From positions 1-64,000 of the forward strand of contig JAFEMH010002515.1 in NCBI GenBank assembly GCA_022495995.1: a DNA stretch of 64,000 nucleotides, given 5' to 3'. Below, piece by piece: positions 1 through 11,975 of the stretch (the first letter of the stretch is position 1; each line of letters starts with the position of its first letter). The stretch comes from Adenophora triphylla var. japonica. Lineage: Eukaryota; Streptophyta; Magnoliopsida; Asterales; Campanulaceae. The position numbers were made by a program, and so were the translations under genes. The notes beneath the pieces were generated by a model that saw only the letters and a program-made list of their open reading frames with translations, had not been told where the DNA came from and made no database searches.

Positions 1-1460
1 CTGAAGAAGAGTGACTTGGTTTGCTACAAGCGTGAAAGCACTGGCCACTTTGCATCGAGTGTCCCACGGCCTAAATATGAATACATGAAAAAGAAAACTT
101 TTCCTTCAAGAATTTTCTCATCGTAAGGGAATGTGGTTGGCTTTGAGGAGGAAGAGAATTCCAAGGAATTAGCAACTTGGATTGAAGCAGTTACGAGGAT
201 GGAAGTGACGGTGGCTTAGAGAGGTTAACCTGCAGCTTAATTGCGAAGCTTACGATGACTCAGATTACGGAGATCATTTGAAGTTGCACGATATGGAAGA
301 AAAGGAGGTTTTTGCAAAACTTCCAAATTATAAATTGGATGATGATATTAAACTTACTCCTAAGCGTTAAGATAGGAAATTGTTCGTATTCACGTCCCAT
401 TTTCTCATCTAAAGCTTGCTCCACCTGTCAAAAGCTATTCCAAAGAAAATTTTGAAAAAAGGTGGTGGAAGAGGTTTTCTCCATGGAACATGAAAAAGAT
501 GTTGAGGAAAGGCTGAAATGGTGATCCATCAATTCTCAAAATCTTAAGAAAGCCTTAAAAGCTTAGCTCATGATGAACTTAATCTGTACAAGACGGAGAA
601 AAGCTGTGATGAGGTCTGAAATTTTCTAATCTTAAGGACCAAATCAAACGAGATGACTCCTCTTCTTTGATCAAAACCGCATCCTTGAAACTAAGGTTCT
701 TTGCCTTCAACTCGGGAATGATGACTTGGTAACCCAAATCGACGATCGCCAAAGATTATTGATTCGTGGCTCAAGTCTCAATCCACCGGGGATAAAATCT
801 TGGACTTCCAAGTTCCTCCTGGAACTAAGGATGAGTCTAGGGTTTGGATACGAGGAAGAGGAGAAGTGTGCATCCTCGAGTGAAAAGGATGAGGAATTTC
901 GAGAACTAACTAAAGAAATTCCCGAGGAGAAGATTGCTAAGGGTAAGGGTAAAGCAAGAGCAAGTAAATTATGTCTACCACTAAAGGAAAGCAATATGGG
1001 AAGAATTACGTGTTTGAAACCTAAGAATTACGTGGAAGCACTGAAGAGGGAAATGGCTTATGGAATTGGTAGAATCCACTGCTCCAACCACTTACGGTGG
1101 AAAAGGCGGTTCTGCTAACTCTAGAGTCGAGACCGCGTTTCTTCTTCGGCCGCTCCTCCACACCTTGAAAGCAAGAATAGCGTTCCCCGGGAAATACGTG
1201 GTCAAACCAAAGCTGTTCCCTTTGTATCGAGTGGAATGTTAGCTGGAACCGCACCTCCCAAGCCGCTTCCTTGTCCCGAACCGCATGGAACTCCTAAGAA
1301 GAGTAAGGAGTTAGTAAAACCTCATGATGCTTGTAGCTTTTATAAATGTTACGTGTGTGATGGTTTAGGTCACGAGGCTGCGAGAATGCCTTTTGCGGTT
1401 CACACCCAATGCCGGGAAGAGCAAACCTCCATACGTCCAAACGGGTGTGGGTTGTAAAGG
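1..1460 (+). pseudogene. gag C-terminal remnant of the + Copia element
   Basis: The first 60 bases encode a decayed CCHC knuckle (C-Y-K-R-E-S-T-G-H-F-A) whose better copy is CYNCRKPGHFASEC in the minus-strand relative near 20540-20580. Further on, the stretch around 1325-1400 (DACSFYKCYVCDGLGHEAAR) matches the second zinc-finger region of the relative (CFVCDGYGHSAAEC near 19270). In both elements the second finger lies between the gag knuckle and the protease. Reading requires many frame changes; no single frame is longer than about 130 codons. Function when intact: capsid formation and RNA binding. Homology to the relative is read directly; the frame breaks are clear. Confidence 0.75.
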
Positions 1461-1550
1461 GTTGCTAACCGAGGACCCAAGAAATAAAGGGGACCTCGTT
1501 CTTAATGTTTACATTTCGGGTCCTGCGCTTCATTTGGTCACTCGAGGATA

Positions 1551-4500
1551 ATGAATGGTATCTTGACGGTGGGTTTTCAGAGACATATATTTGGAGATAG
1601 ATCATTACTTGAAGATGTCGTTGAAGCAAGTGGTCCGTCTGTAACCTTTGGTGACAACAACAAAGGCAAGACCATTGGATATGGTGTTATAAGGAGAGGA
1701 AACCTAACTATTGAGAAGGTTTCTCTTGTCGATGGACTCAAGCACAACCTCTTTCAATTTCTCAATTTTGCGACAAAGGAATGCTTTGCAACTTCCACGT
1801 CATCAAATTGCTTTATCAAAGATAGCATTTCCGGCGTCACCCTACTCACGGGGATTCGTAAGAGTAATATTTACATTATTGATCTAAATTACGCATGTAG
1901 TATTACTAATCTACATTTTGTAGCTAAGAATGTGAGCGAAAATAGTTGGCTATGGCACAAGAGGTTGAGCCACTTGAACTTCAAGTATCTTGCAAAGATT
2001 GGTAGGGAAAACCTCGTTCGTGGTTTACCCAAAGTGGCTGACCACCATCCGGAGAAATGCGGTGCATGCCGGCTTGGTAAGCGATCAGCGTCGTCTTTCA
2101 CCCGGCAAGGCCGCTCCTTGACTTCAAGATGCTTACAAGCGCTTCACATAGATTTGTTTGGACCCGTAACCACTTGCCGGCATTGGAGGAAATAGATATA
2201 CCTTAGTGGTGGTGGATGATTACTCAAGATATACATGGGTTGAGATGATGATTTCCAAAGATGACTGCTATGAGATTCTCACCGCACTCTTTAGACGGCT
2301 CCAAACTAAAAAAGAAGACGACATCGTTAGTGTTCGATCAGATAATGGAACGGAATTTAAGAACAACGGTGTTGCTCAGTATTGTGATGACCATGGGATT
2401 GATCACAATTTTTCAACCGCTGGTGTTCCACAACAAAATGGGGTTGTGGAAAGGAAGAATAGGACGTTGATTGAAATTTGGAAAGACTATGATATACGAG
2501 CGAAGCTACCTCGGTATTTTGGTGAAGCAATCAATACCGCATGCTTCACTCAGAACCGATCCCTCATCAACAAAACCCATAACAAGACTCCCTATGAGCT
2601 TTGGCGAGGAAGAACCCCCAACATTGCATTCTTCAAGATTTTTGGCTGCAAATGTTTTGTCCTCTACAACGGAAGAGAAAATAGAGGTAAATTCGGAGCC
2701 AAGGCCGATGAAGGTATTTTTGTTGGGTATGCTAAACATTCTAAAGCTTTTCGAGTTTTCAATAAAACTAGTTTAAAAATAGTTAGTCTGTCCATGTTAC
2801 TTTTGATGAGCATTCTCTCCTTGAGCCACATTTGGCTCCAAATGTTCTTGATGATTTTGTTGAGCATAATGAACCGGGTGAACCATCAAACCGCACACTT
2901 TGAACCTCAACCGCAAAATCCGGCACCCTCAGCGAAATCCCCCAAACCGCAACTTTGAAACCGCTTTGAAGTTCCTACTCCGAGATGCAACTACCGAGGA
3001 AGAAGATGTTGAAAATTCCCTATCCGACTTATAGAACCTCTTCGTCAACTTACCTTCCATGACTTATTTGAAGGATCTAACGACGTTCCAATTGAAGATC
3101 TTCAGCAAACATCAGTCCAACCTGACTTACCCCCGGAGGTTCGTGAAGTCAGCAGTCACCCCCTCACAAATGTGATTGGTGATCTATTTTCCGGTGTTCA
3201 AACAAGGAGATCAAACTATGACGAGCATACTTCTCTTTTATCTCAAGTTGAACCCAAGAAGATTGATGAAGCACTCCAAGATTCCGAGTTGGGTCGTTGC
3301 TATGCAAGAAGAACTCAACCGAGTTTGAAAGATGCAAGGTCTGGACTTTGGTGCCTAGACCTCGGGATCGAGTGATAGGAACTAAGTGGGTATTTAGGAA
3401 TAAGATGGACGAGAATGGAAGCATCACTAGGAATAAAGCAAGGTTGGTTGCACAAGGATATAGGCAAGAAGAAGGAATTGATTATGATGAAACCTTTGCT
3501 CCAGTTGCAAGATTGGAAGCTATCAGAATCTTCTTAGCCTACGCCTCTTTCAAGCATTTCAAGTTATATCAAATGGACGTAAAGAGTGCATTCCTCAGCG
3601 GCGAACTGCAGAGGCCGTGTATGTTGCCCAACCACTGGATTTGAAGACTCCAAATTTCCCGATCATGTCTACAAACTCCGAGAAAGCTTTGTATGGACTT
3701 AAGCAAGCTCGAGGGCATGGTATGAGACTCTTTCTAAATTTTTACTAGAAAAAGGATTTAAACGCGGTAAAATTGATACAACTCTTTTTATTGCCAAATA
3801 TAATGAGCATACTTTACTTGTTCAAATTTATGTTGATGATATTATTTTTGGTTCTACTAATGAGTTGCTTTGTAAGCGTTTCGAGAAGCTAATGAAAAGC
3901 AAGTTTGAGATGAGCATGATGGGAGAATTAACATTCTTCCTCGGGCTTCAAATCAAGCAATGCGAAGAAAGGTATTTTCCTCGGCCAAGCCAAATACACC
4001 AAGGAGTTGATAAAGAAGTTTGGATTAGAAAATGCTAAAGCATATGATACTCCAATGGCCACCGTGCAATAAGCTAGATAAGGATCTCGAAGGTAAGAAA
4101 GTTGATCGGACTTTATATCGAGGTATGATCGGCTCATTACTTTACTTAGCTGCTAGTAGGCCCGATATCATGTTTAGTGTACGTGTATGTGCTCGCTACC
4201 AAGCGGATCCTAGAGAAGCACATCTTATTGCGATCAGCGTATAATCCGCTATTTATGCGGAACCACTAACCTTGGACTTTGGTATTCCAAAGATTCGAAC
4301 TTCGATCTTGTAGGTTATTCGAGATGCAGAGATTATGCGGCTTGTACTATTGACAGGAAAAGCACTAGTGGTACTTGTCATTTCCTTGGAAATAGACTAG
4401 TTGCTTGGGCCGGCAAGAAGCAAGCTTCGGTTTCGGTGTCTACCACGGAGAGTGAGTATATTCTTTCTTTGGTAGTTATTCTTTGTCAAATCCTTTGGAT

Positions 4501-4780
4501 GAAGCGGCGGTTGGTGGACTATGGAATTGAAGAAGGAAATTGCCCGATCATGTGCGACAACACTTCAACAATTTCAGTCTCTAACAACCCTGTCATGCAT
4601 TCCAAGACCAAGCATATTGATATCAAGTATCATTTCCTCAAAGACCATGTGGAGAAGAGGAATATCCATTTAGAGTATGTGGGGACGGATAATCGGATTG
4701 CTGACATCCTCACCAAGGCTCTTGACTCCAAGAGATTTTCCTTCCTCAGAGGAGAAATGGGTATGCTTGAACTTAAATGA
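1551..4780 (+). pseudogene. pol polyprotein remnant (protease, integrase, RT, RNase H)
   Basis: Protease is vestigial: a WYLD-G-G stretch lies just before 1580 where Copia normally has D-S-G. GAG-pre-integrase (LWHKRLSHLNFKYL) is near 1950-1990. The integrase core follows at 2140-2500 with IDLFGP, SDNGTEF and NGVVERKN, so the D, D and E positions are readable. RT starts near 3380 ([26 protein letters not shown]); the YVDD box is near 3830 (IYVDDIIFG). RNase H spans about 4230-4780, ending in a TGA. Frames break at about 2195, 2960, 3640, 3720, 3970, 4065 and 4240, so no polyprotein can be made. The minus-strand copy at 15853-19588 encodes the same protein and guided the domain assignment. Confidence 0.9.
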
Positions 4781-5303
4781 TTCCATACTTTTTATTGACT
4801 AACTTGTGTGTTGAGTTTAGGTTGTATTTCTTATTGAAAATTTCAACCGCACCATTGTTGAACCGCATTCATTCAAACCGCATGAGTGGTCAACCGCCTC
4901 TGCTGACCGGCAGCTTAGTCCCAACCGCATGCTGCTTATGACCGCTCCATCTTCAACCGCCTTCAACATATGGTATTTTCAAAATCAGTTTTAATTTTTT
5001 TTTCTCTTTAAAGAAGATATGCGGTTTAAAACTCTTTTCAACCGCACTGCCACGTGGACCCAAGGTAAGTTCCTTTATTTTTATTTTAGTCCACATTTTG
5101 ACATAAGGGCATTTTTGCAAATGTTTTCCCACGCTATTTCAAAATTTAAATGCATTTAATGCAAAGGGAACATTAGCATTTAAAGCTCTCTTGTCAGCCG
5201 TCATTGGTTAAAGAATAGGAGATGAAAGGGTGCAACAGAGGTAATGATTCAGTTTATGGGAAAATCAAACTGTCCTTTCAACTCCCCTAAACCTGAATTT
5301 TAC
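4781..5303 (+). other. untranslated spacer between pol and the downstream gene
   Basis: There is no coding frame of note. The stretch carries a cluster of AACCGC motifs at about 4845-5050 and AT-rich sequence before the TATA-like box at 5304. Position and composition suggest the regulatory region of the gene that follows; that role is inferred. Confidence 0.5.
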
Positions 5304-5312
5304 CTATAAATA
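5304..5312 (+). promoter_or_regulatory. candidate TATA box for the post-pol gene
   Basis: CTATAAATA lies 115 bases upstream of the ATG at 5427, followed by a pyrimidine-rich CT leader (5335-5400) typical of plant 5' UTRs. It suggests that the post-pol gene has its own promoter inside the retrotransposon. No transcript evidence is available. Confidence 0.45.
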
Positions 5313-5426
5313 GCAGACAAGACAACGATTTCAACTCTTCCTACTCTGTCTTCTCTGCAAAAGCACTTTCTACCAACTCACTCTCTCTCTCCTCCATAAG
5401 CTTCATAATTTTTTTTACTTTCTTCA

Positions 5427-8400
5427 ATGGCTCCCAAGGCTCCCTTCTCTGATATGGTATGTGTTCCTTAACTACGTCTTTCTTCATTTCTGCAAAATTC
5501 CTCATGAATCCGCCATTGATGAACCTTGAAGCTTCGAAAACCCTTAAATGCATTTTTGTTCATATCTACCTTGATTGTTCATCATTTTGCATAATTTCAG
5601 TTGGGTTTTGCTCGGATTTGTTGTTAGATTCTTTATATGTAATTTATTTTACGATCAACCAATGACTTGAACACTGATTTTGGAATTTAAAATTTTCTCA
5701 TTCGAAAACCCATTTGAGTGTTCTTGCTTGTTCATGTTGATTCGAGCAAAGTATGAATTTTTAAGGTTATATTGTTAATCTCTTTGCTCAATGTGATCAT
5801 TTTGACATGTTATTTGTTGATTTTGGTGAACTTTTGTTGAATCTCTGTTTTTAGTGTTCTAAGAGTTCTTCGTGTTCATCATGCCTTCACATATTTGTTC
5901 ATATGCCATGTTAAAATTATCACATGTTTTGGTTCATTTGATTTTCACACATGTTTTTGTACTTAGAAAATTTTTAATAAATTTTTATGCACTATTTGTG
6001 AACATCAACCGCATGCCTTGATTGTTTGGATCTGCATTCATGAATACTTCTTGATTCCAACCGCATGTCCTCTTGACCGCGTTCACATTAGAACCGCATG
6101 CTATATATCAAGCTGCATTCACTTTTGAACCGCATGCAAACTATGAACCGCTTGTTATCTTGAAACCGCATGCACATTAGCTATTTAAGTTATTCCTTTG
6201 AAACCGCATGCTAAATTTGTTTGAGATATTACTTAGTATATAGAATTTGGACACCATAACCTTCCTCTCCAAGCTTGCGGTGTGGGATAAACTTGGATTA
6301 CAATGCCACGTACTAGTATAATCTCTTACATATTTTCTAAGTGTTTTAATTATATTCACAATTTACTTGAGGTTTGGAGTTCTCAATATTTTCAACCGCA
6401 TCAATTGCCAGCCGCATGGATGCCCAAACCGCTTGTGCATTGTGAATCACTTTTTGGATCTAAACCCTTTATTTCATTTTGTAGGATCCTAAATTCTTTA
6501 TTCCAGGCTATGAGATCAATGAGCACGAGCTCCAAGAGAGATGCTCTTGGTAGAGAGATGATAAGAAGACTCACTACCTCTGGAATCCTCCTCTCTCTTC
6601 AACAAAGGCCAATCTTATATTATTCCTTCTTTTGTGGATCGAGTTCTACTCCTCTGCTTTGTTCTAGGAGACTGAGAGAATTATCGAGATGGCACCAAGA
6701 TCAAATGCCTGGTTGGCGGTGTTGAAGGCTTCGATATATCCATTGATCATCTGGATATTAGAAGTACTTATGGATTTCATGTGTCGGGATGCCCATGGAG
6801 GTTGATCGGGAAGTGTTGGATGCAACAGCTCTATCAGCTGTCAATCGACCTCTCTATCTGGTTATTACAAGAAGAAGGCAAGGAGGGAATTTGGTGAACT
6901 TATGAGCCACTTGGGCTATTTAGTAGGAATGTACGTGTGTGGTAAGGCGCAGCCACAACAACTTCACTACTCGGCAATGGACTTCTTCTTTGTGCCATTT
7001 ATAATGGAATTAAGTTGAATTGGCCCAAGATTCGATGAAGGAAGCTGGCTAGCTCCATTGATGCTTATCAATCCAAAATCAAAAATGAACACCGAGAGAT
7101 GGAGACCGTGCGGGCTCCTAACCGCGTTGTTCACAAGCTATCAACACTTGGAGGATCTCGGACTCTCAACTCATGAGTTATCGGTACCGATGGGTGAAGG
7201 TGACTCCACTTGGAACCGGGGTTTGTCACAACTTCGGATACTCATTTGGAGATACCCGGTACAAATTTCTATATGATGCGATACTCTCGGCCCCGAGGAG
7301 TTCTATGTTGAAATGTCTCCGGCAACCGCCATTCTTGCTCTAGGAAAGGCAATCGAAGGCCTCTAGAAGGAAAAACATTGTCCTAGAACCGCAGACCAAG
7401 AAGCGAGGACCGCACCATCTAAGCCGCGTGTTCAAACCGCAGGTGCTAGTCCAAGTGCTAAGCCTCGGGAGAAATTTGGTTTGAGAGATGAGCCTGCGAT
7501 GAGGAAGAAGAAGAGGATGCTTTGGAATTGCCCCTCTTATCAAGAAGGCAAAAGCGTGAAGGCGCTGCGCAATCTCACGAGAGGAAGATAAGGTTGCTTT
7601 TTATAAAGCAAAAATTGATAAGTTGGAAAGAAGGGCGGGAATTGAGGAAGGGCGCGAGGAAAGAAACCATCTTACGAACCGCTTGCTACCTCTCGGCCGC
7701 AAGCTCAAGTTCAACCTCTGTTCAACCGCAACCCCAACCGCAGCCTCCTCCTCAATCCCAACCGCTTCAAACTCCTCCAACCTCACCTATTCAAACCTCT
7801 TCCCCAATTCCTACCCAACACCTTTCTCCTTCCAAATCTCTTTCCCCCAAACCGCTCTCTCCTTCTCCACCTCCCAATATTGCAACCACTCAGGGGGAGA
7901 ATCCCAAGAAGAGGAGATTCAAACAAATGGCCAAGAAAACAACTCCTCCAAAGAAACACTATCTTCACACCATTGCCAAATCCAACATCAAAATACCTGG
8001 TGAAACCTCCTCATACTTTGATAAATCCTCCTCCCAAAACCAATTCAAATTCATCATCCCCTTCGAATTTGAGCCCCTCAAAATCAAGCCACCTCAAATC
8101 CCAAAGCCTTCACTGAATGGACATCCAAGCCATCAGCAGGCCCAGCCCACTCAACCTCTAGACTTAGGACTCCAACTCCTTCACCACAAAATTCACCCTC
8201 ACATCATTCATCCCCTCATATATCAAACCGCACCCATAAATCCCCTTCTAAATCACCTATCTCTTCCCCACAAAAATCCCATTCAACTCATTCCAACCCA
8301 ATCACTTCAAATCCTCCTACTACTTCTATCCCTATCCAAACCGCCCCTACATCAACCACTCCCACTCAATCTACACCTTTATCAACCGCGCCCGATCCCA

Positions 8401-11400
8401 ACCACCCCAATCTCAACCGCGCCAATTCCAACTACCTCTCTTTCACCGCTCCCATCTGACCGCCTCCATCCCAACCGCCCCATCTACCTTACCTCCTACT
8501 CTCCCCATCTCAACTCAAACCTCATACCCTTATACAGTTCCTGCCTCACGCATTTTCCAAACCCTATTGTCTCGAAATACCTCAAACCGCTCCTCCTACC
8601 TATTCGAGACCGCCTCACTGCCTTCACCTTTATTCCCTCATCTTCAACCGCTCCTCCACCCTCGACTACTCCCAAATCTTTTCCACCCTTAATCTTATTC
8701 GGTCCCACTCCTCATAAACCAAGGCCACATTATCAAGGCAGTCGCTTCTAATGCCTCCCTTGAAGCTTCAAACCGCTCCTCTTGAAGCTTGCTTTGAGAT
8801 CTCAATCCCATCCGATTGCCTCTCAAACCCTTCAAATGGCTGATCATAAGAACTCACTCAAGAGTTTTGCTCGAGAGACTTGATGCCGTTAAGGGGAGAA
8901 GGATCTAGCAAACATTGTCAAATCCTCAGCTGATTCCTGCTTTGAAGGATTCAAGAAGGATTTAGCTGAAGGTATTGTTCAAATTCAATCATTTGGAGAT
9001 TCTGATCTCAAGGAAATGATTTCTCAGCTTGCAACCTCCTCCAAAACCGCCTTTGATTCCCTCAGTGAATTCCTTAAAGCTGTTAATTCCAACCGCCTTC
9101 TACTCAAGACCTTGGCTTCAAACCGCCTTGAATGCGGTTGAAGCAAATATCCTTCTGGAAATTGATAATGTCAAAGAGAAGCTGGAGATCAAAACAAACT
9201 CCCTTGATGATGCTTTGATGGCCAAGTTGAATGAAGTCAAGGATGAATTCAATGACCGCCTTGTAACGATGTGTTGCCTTTTTCGCGGGAAAAATTCGAT
9301 TTTTGCGTTTCTTTGAAAAACCAAATAAAACCGGAAAAAAACGGAGTCGCCACGCCATTTTAATTTTGAAGGGCCAAAACTTTGAAAAAAGCCCGAGATC
9401 AGAGATTTAGGTTCGGAGGTCATGTTACGCGTCGGGAAGGACGTTAGTGTGCACCCGACGCGCCTCGTAAAAACGAGTCTTCCAAGCTGAAAATCATTTG
9501 TGTGTGTGTGTGTTTTGGCCAAAATAAGTTGAAACTGGAAAAAGTAAAAATTGGGATGTCTTTTTAAGACTTTAAACTGATCCCATGATTTTTTGGAGAA
9601 TTTTTGGTTTGAGATTTGGTACTCAAAAAACCTTTTGAAGTTGAGAAGTCACTTCTGCCAGAAGGAAATGGCAGCAGACACCTAATTTTGAAATGGATTC
9701 AAGGGTCCTAAAACTTCATAATCTGGATGAACTCAGAGAATGAAAGTTTCTCTAGACTCCTTGAATAAACTTTGTGTGAAAGAAATTTCCATTTTGGAGA
9801 AGATTTGAGGGGTCAAAACCTTCTGGAAACCTCAGATATGAGATCTGGATTCCCAGAAGCTGATGAACTAGCCTCTGAAAGAAAAATTGAAAAGAGGAGT
9901 TTTACTCACCCAAAAAATAAGGTAAAAATATGTCTGGAAAGCTCTGGATGTTGGCTACAAAAAGTGTTTTGTAGTCAACACCAAATTCCAAGTTCATCTG
10001 TGTCCAAAAGTTAAGACAATGGACTAAGGTCTGGGAAAATTGCTACTGGACAGCAACTTCCCAAGAAAGAAAATATGATTTTAAGGGGGGTTTTGCATCC
10101 ATGCTTGTCCCCATTTCCCTAGGTTTTGGTTAGTGATCACTAGACATTTTAGTGGTGAATCAACTATACCAAACCATCCTTGGGGGTACATTAGGACTAA
10201 GCATTTCATTTGCTTGGGGAGGGGGATTTTACCCTTTGAAATCAAGATTTAGTGCTTGAAAATGGTTTTTTAGGGTTTTGAAAGTGCATTTTTGCAAGTA
10301 AGAAAGAAAAGCTTTGAAAATAATGTTGATCTTTGTAGAAGATCATCCATGGAGATGGTCTTCCATGGTGATCTTCTTAGATCTAGAGAAAGAAGATGAA
10401 AGAACTACATTTTGTAGTTTGAAGATGCATGCATGGATGAGATTTAGGGTTAGGAAGAGGAGGGTTTACCAATCTTCCTTGTGTTCTTGAGTGTTTGGCT
10501 TGAGTGTATGAGTGTTTAGGGCTTTAATATGAGAGTGAGTGGATGAGTATGAGTTGGGAAAGATTGGAGAGAAAAAGGTGACAATTCTTGAGAATTCTCA
10601 CTGTTTTCTCTCTATATTTCGCCAGAGGTTCGTTGCATTTGTGTTCTTCCTTTTTATTTTTGTGACTGGAGGGCTCAATTTATAGCCCTCTGAAAATTAC
10701 ATACTTGTCCGCGCGGATAGGATCAGGCAGCGTGCACTGTTCATTAAATGCAGCTTCAGCTTTGGACAAGAAGAATAATCTTTTTCAAAATTCAAATTGA
10801 CCGGCCGAGTTTTTGTTTCCCGGCATTGCTATATTTGGTTTTCTTCATTTGTTTTTCTTTTTTGAGATTCTTTTTAAGGTTTAACCTTAAATAACAATGC
10901 CCATTTTACCCTCACTTTGTTAGGAAAGTTAGGATAGTTAGGAATGTTAGGAATGTTAGTAATTGTTATAACTTTCGTTAATTTTATAACGAAAATTCTA
11001 ACAAGCTCAAATTGGAGCACTTACACGCCTTGAAAATATCAAGTTAGGATTCACCACCAAACTTGAAGCCACAGTCAATGAGCTGAAATCCTCCATCCAA
11101 GTGACTGTGAATCTTGATGAAATGACTGAAGCTATCTCTTCTCAGACCGCTAGCCATTTCGGGGAGGTTCAAACTTTGTACAATTCTTTGAACTCCTCCT
11201 TTCACACCTTGATTGATGAGCTAGCGATCAAGTATCTCGATAACTCCAAGGCAGTCTGCGATGCCAATCTCAAGATTGATTCTCAAGCAAATATCTTAGA
11301 GAGATTGGTGACCGCTCAAGGAAGGACCGCAGAAGAGGTGAGAAAAATTAGAAAATCCATGAAGTCTGAAACCTCTGCATCAAATCTTGCCAGGAACCCT

Positions 11401-11544
11401 GAGATCAATCAACGCGGCGCAGCAAGGTCAAGAACCGCATCGACCTTAAACCGCTATTGCTCTGTATTTTTTAACTCTTTTGTTGTTGGACCGCACTCTC
11501 ATTGTATTTCCTTTTGTCCAACTTACTCTTGTTTTTGTTTGTAA
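5427..11544 (+). pseudogene. spliced post-pol gene of the Copia element, decayed
   Basis: Exon 1 (5427-5456) encodes MAPKAPFSDM and ends at a GTATGT donor. A roughly 1-kb intron ends TTTTGTAG at 6484, and exon 2 continues in phase (DPKFFIPGYEINEHELQ). The minus-strand relative has the same arrangement: short exon 1 ending in Met, intron, then NTSHFIHGWV. Later pieces are a WPKI-type segment near 7020 that matches LHWPKIIFQRLLASI of the relative, a long proline- and serine-rich tract (7700-8750), and helix-rich heptad-like sequence at 9030-9270 and 11010-11400, split by a foreign LTR. The N-terminal part resembles the family annotated as putative plant transposon protein; the role is unknown, and env-like is only a positional label. 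Frameshifts and stops (for example TAG near 6550) make it non-functional. Assignment beyond the two exons is moderate. Confidence 0.6.
9272..11003 (-). mobile_element. isolated LTR inserted in the post-pol gene
   Basis: The segment begins TGTTGCC and ends TTCTAACA, the TG...CA form of an LTR. It splits a coiled-coil-like reading frame: ...EFNDRLVT before it and AQIGALTRLENIK after it. It contains none of the AACCGC motifs that crowd the host element on both sides, which supports a separate origin. A TATA-like CTATAAATT on the minus strand near 10675-10685 suggests minus orientation. No 5-bp target duplication is visible (CGATG against AGCTC), so it could be a solo LTR whose flanks have decayed or a rearranged fragment. 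No internal domain is present. Confidence 0.6.
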
Positions 11545-11964
11545 CCACTGTAATTTTCTTTCATTCTGTTTTGTAACCACTTGAGGAATTAATGAAAATT
11601 GCATCATGGTTCCAAACCTTGTTCATATCAAAGCTGCTTGTTTGTAGAACAATGAAACCTCTTATGGTTTTAAACCTCATTCAAATATTTTTCAACTTAA
11701 AATCATATTTTTTGAATTGAAGTTTAAACATTCGGTTTAAACCGCACTTTGAACTCAAACTCATATTTCTTAAAGTGTACCTTTGAATGCATTTCTCTAC
11801 TTTCCATATTGTAAGTTTTTATCTCTTAGAAAGTATAGAAATCTATAGCTTAAGCTAAGTGTGTGCATTGACTTGGGACATGAATTACCATGTTAATTCT
11901 TATGGACATGTTTTTACCAAGTACAATGTTTGCTTTAGTTATAGTAGGTAATGGCATCAATCAA

Positions 11965-11975
11965 ATAGGGGAGAT
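11965..11975 (+). other. polypurine tract
   Basis: AATAGGGGAGAT-type purine sequence lies directly against the 3' LTR start (TGTTGGG). It primes plus-strand synthesis in LTR retrotransposons and shows that the LTR at 11976 is the 3' LTR of the + element. Confidence 0.75.

Noticed and set aside
7522..8751. 409-codon frame as an independent host gene
   Set aside because: It sits inside the Copia element between pol and its 3' LTR, is low-complexity (Pro/Ser/Thr) and shares the AACCGC motif; treated as part of the decayed post-pol gene.
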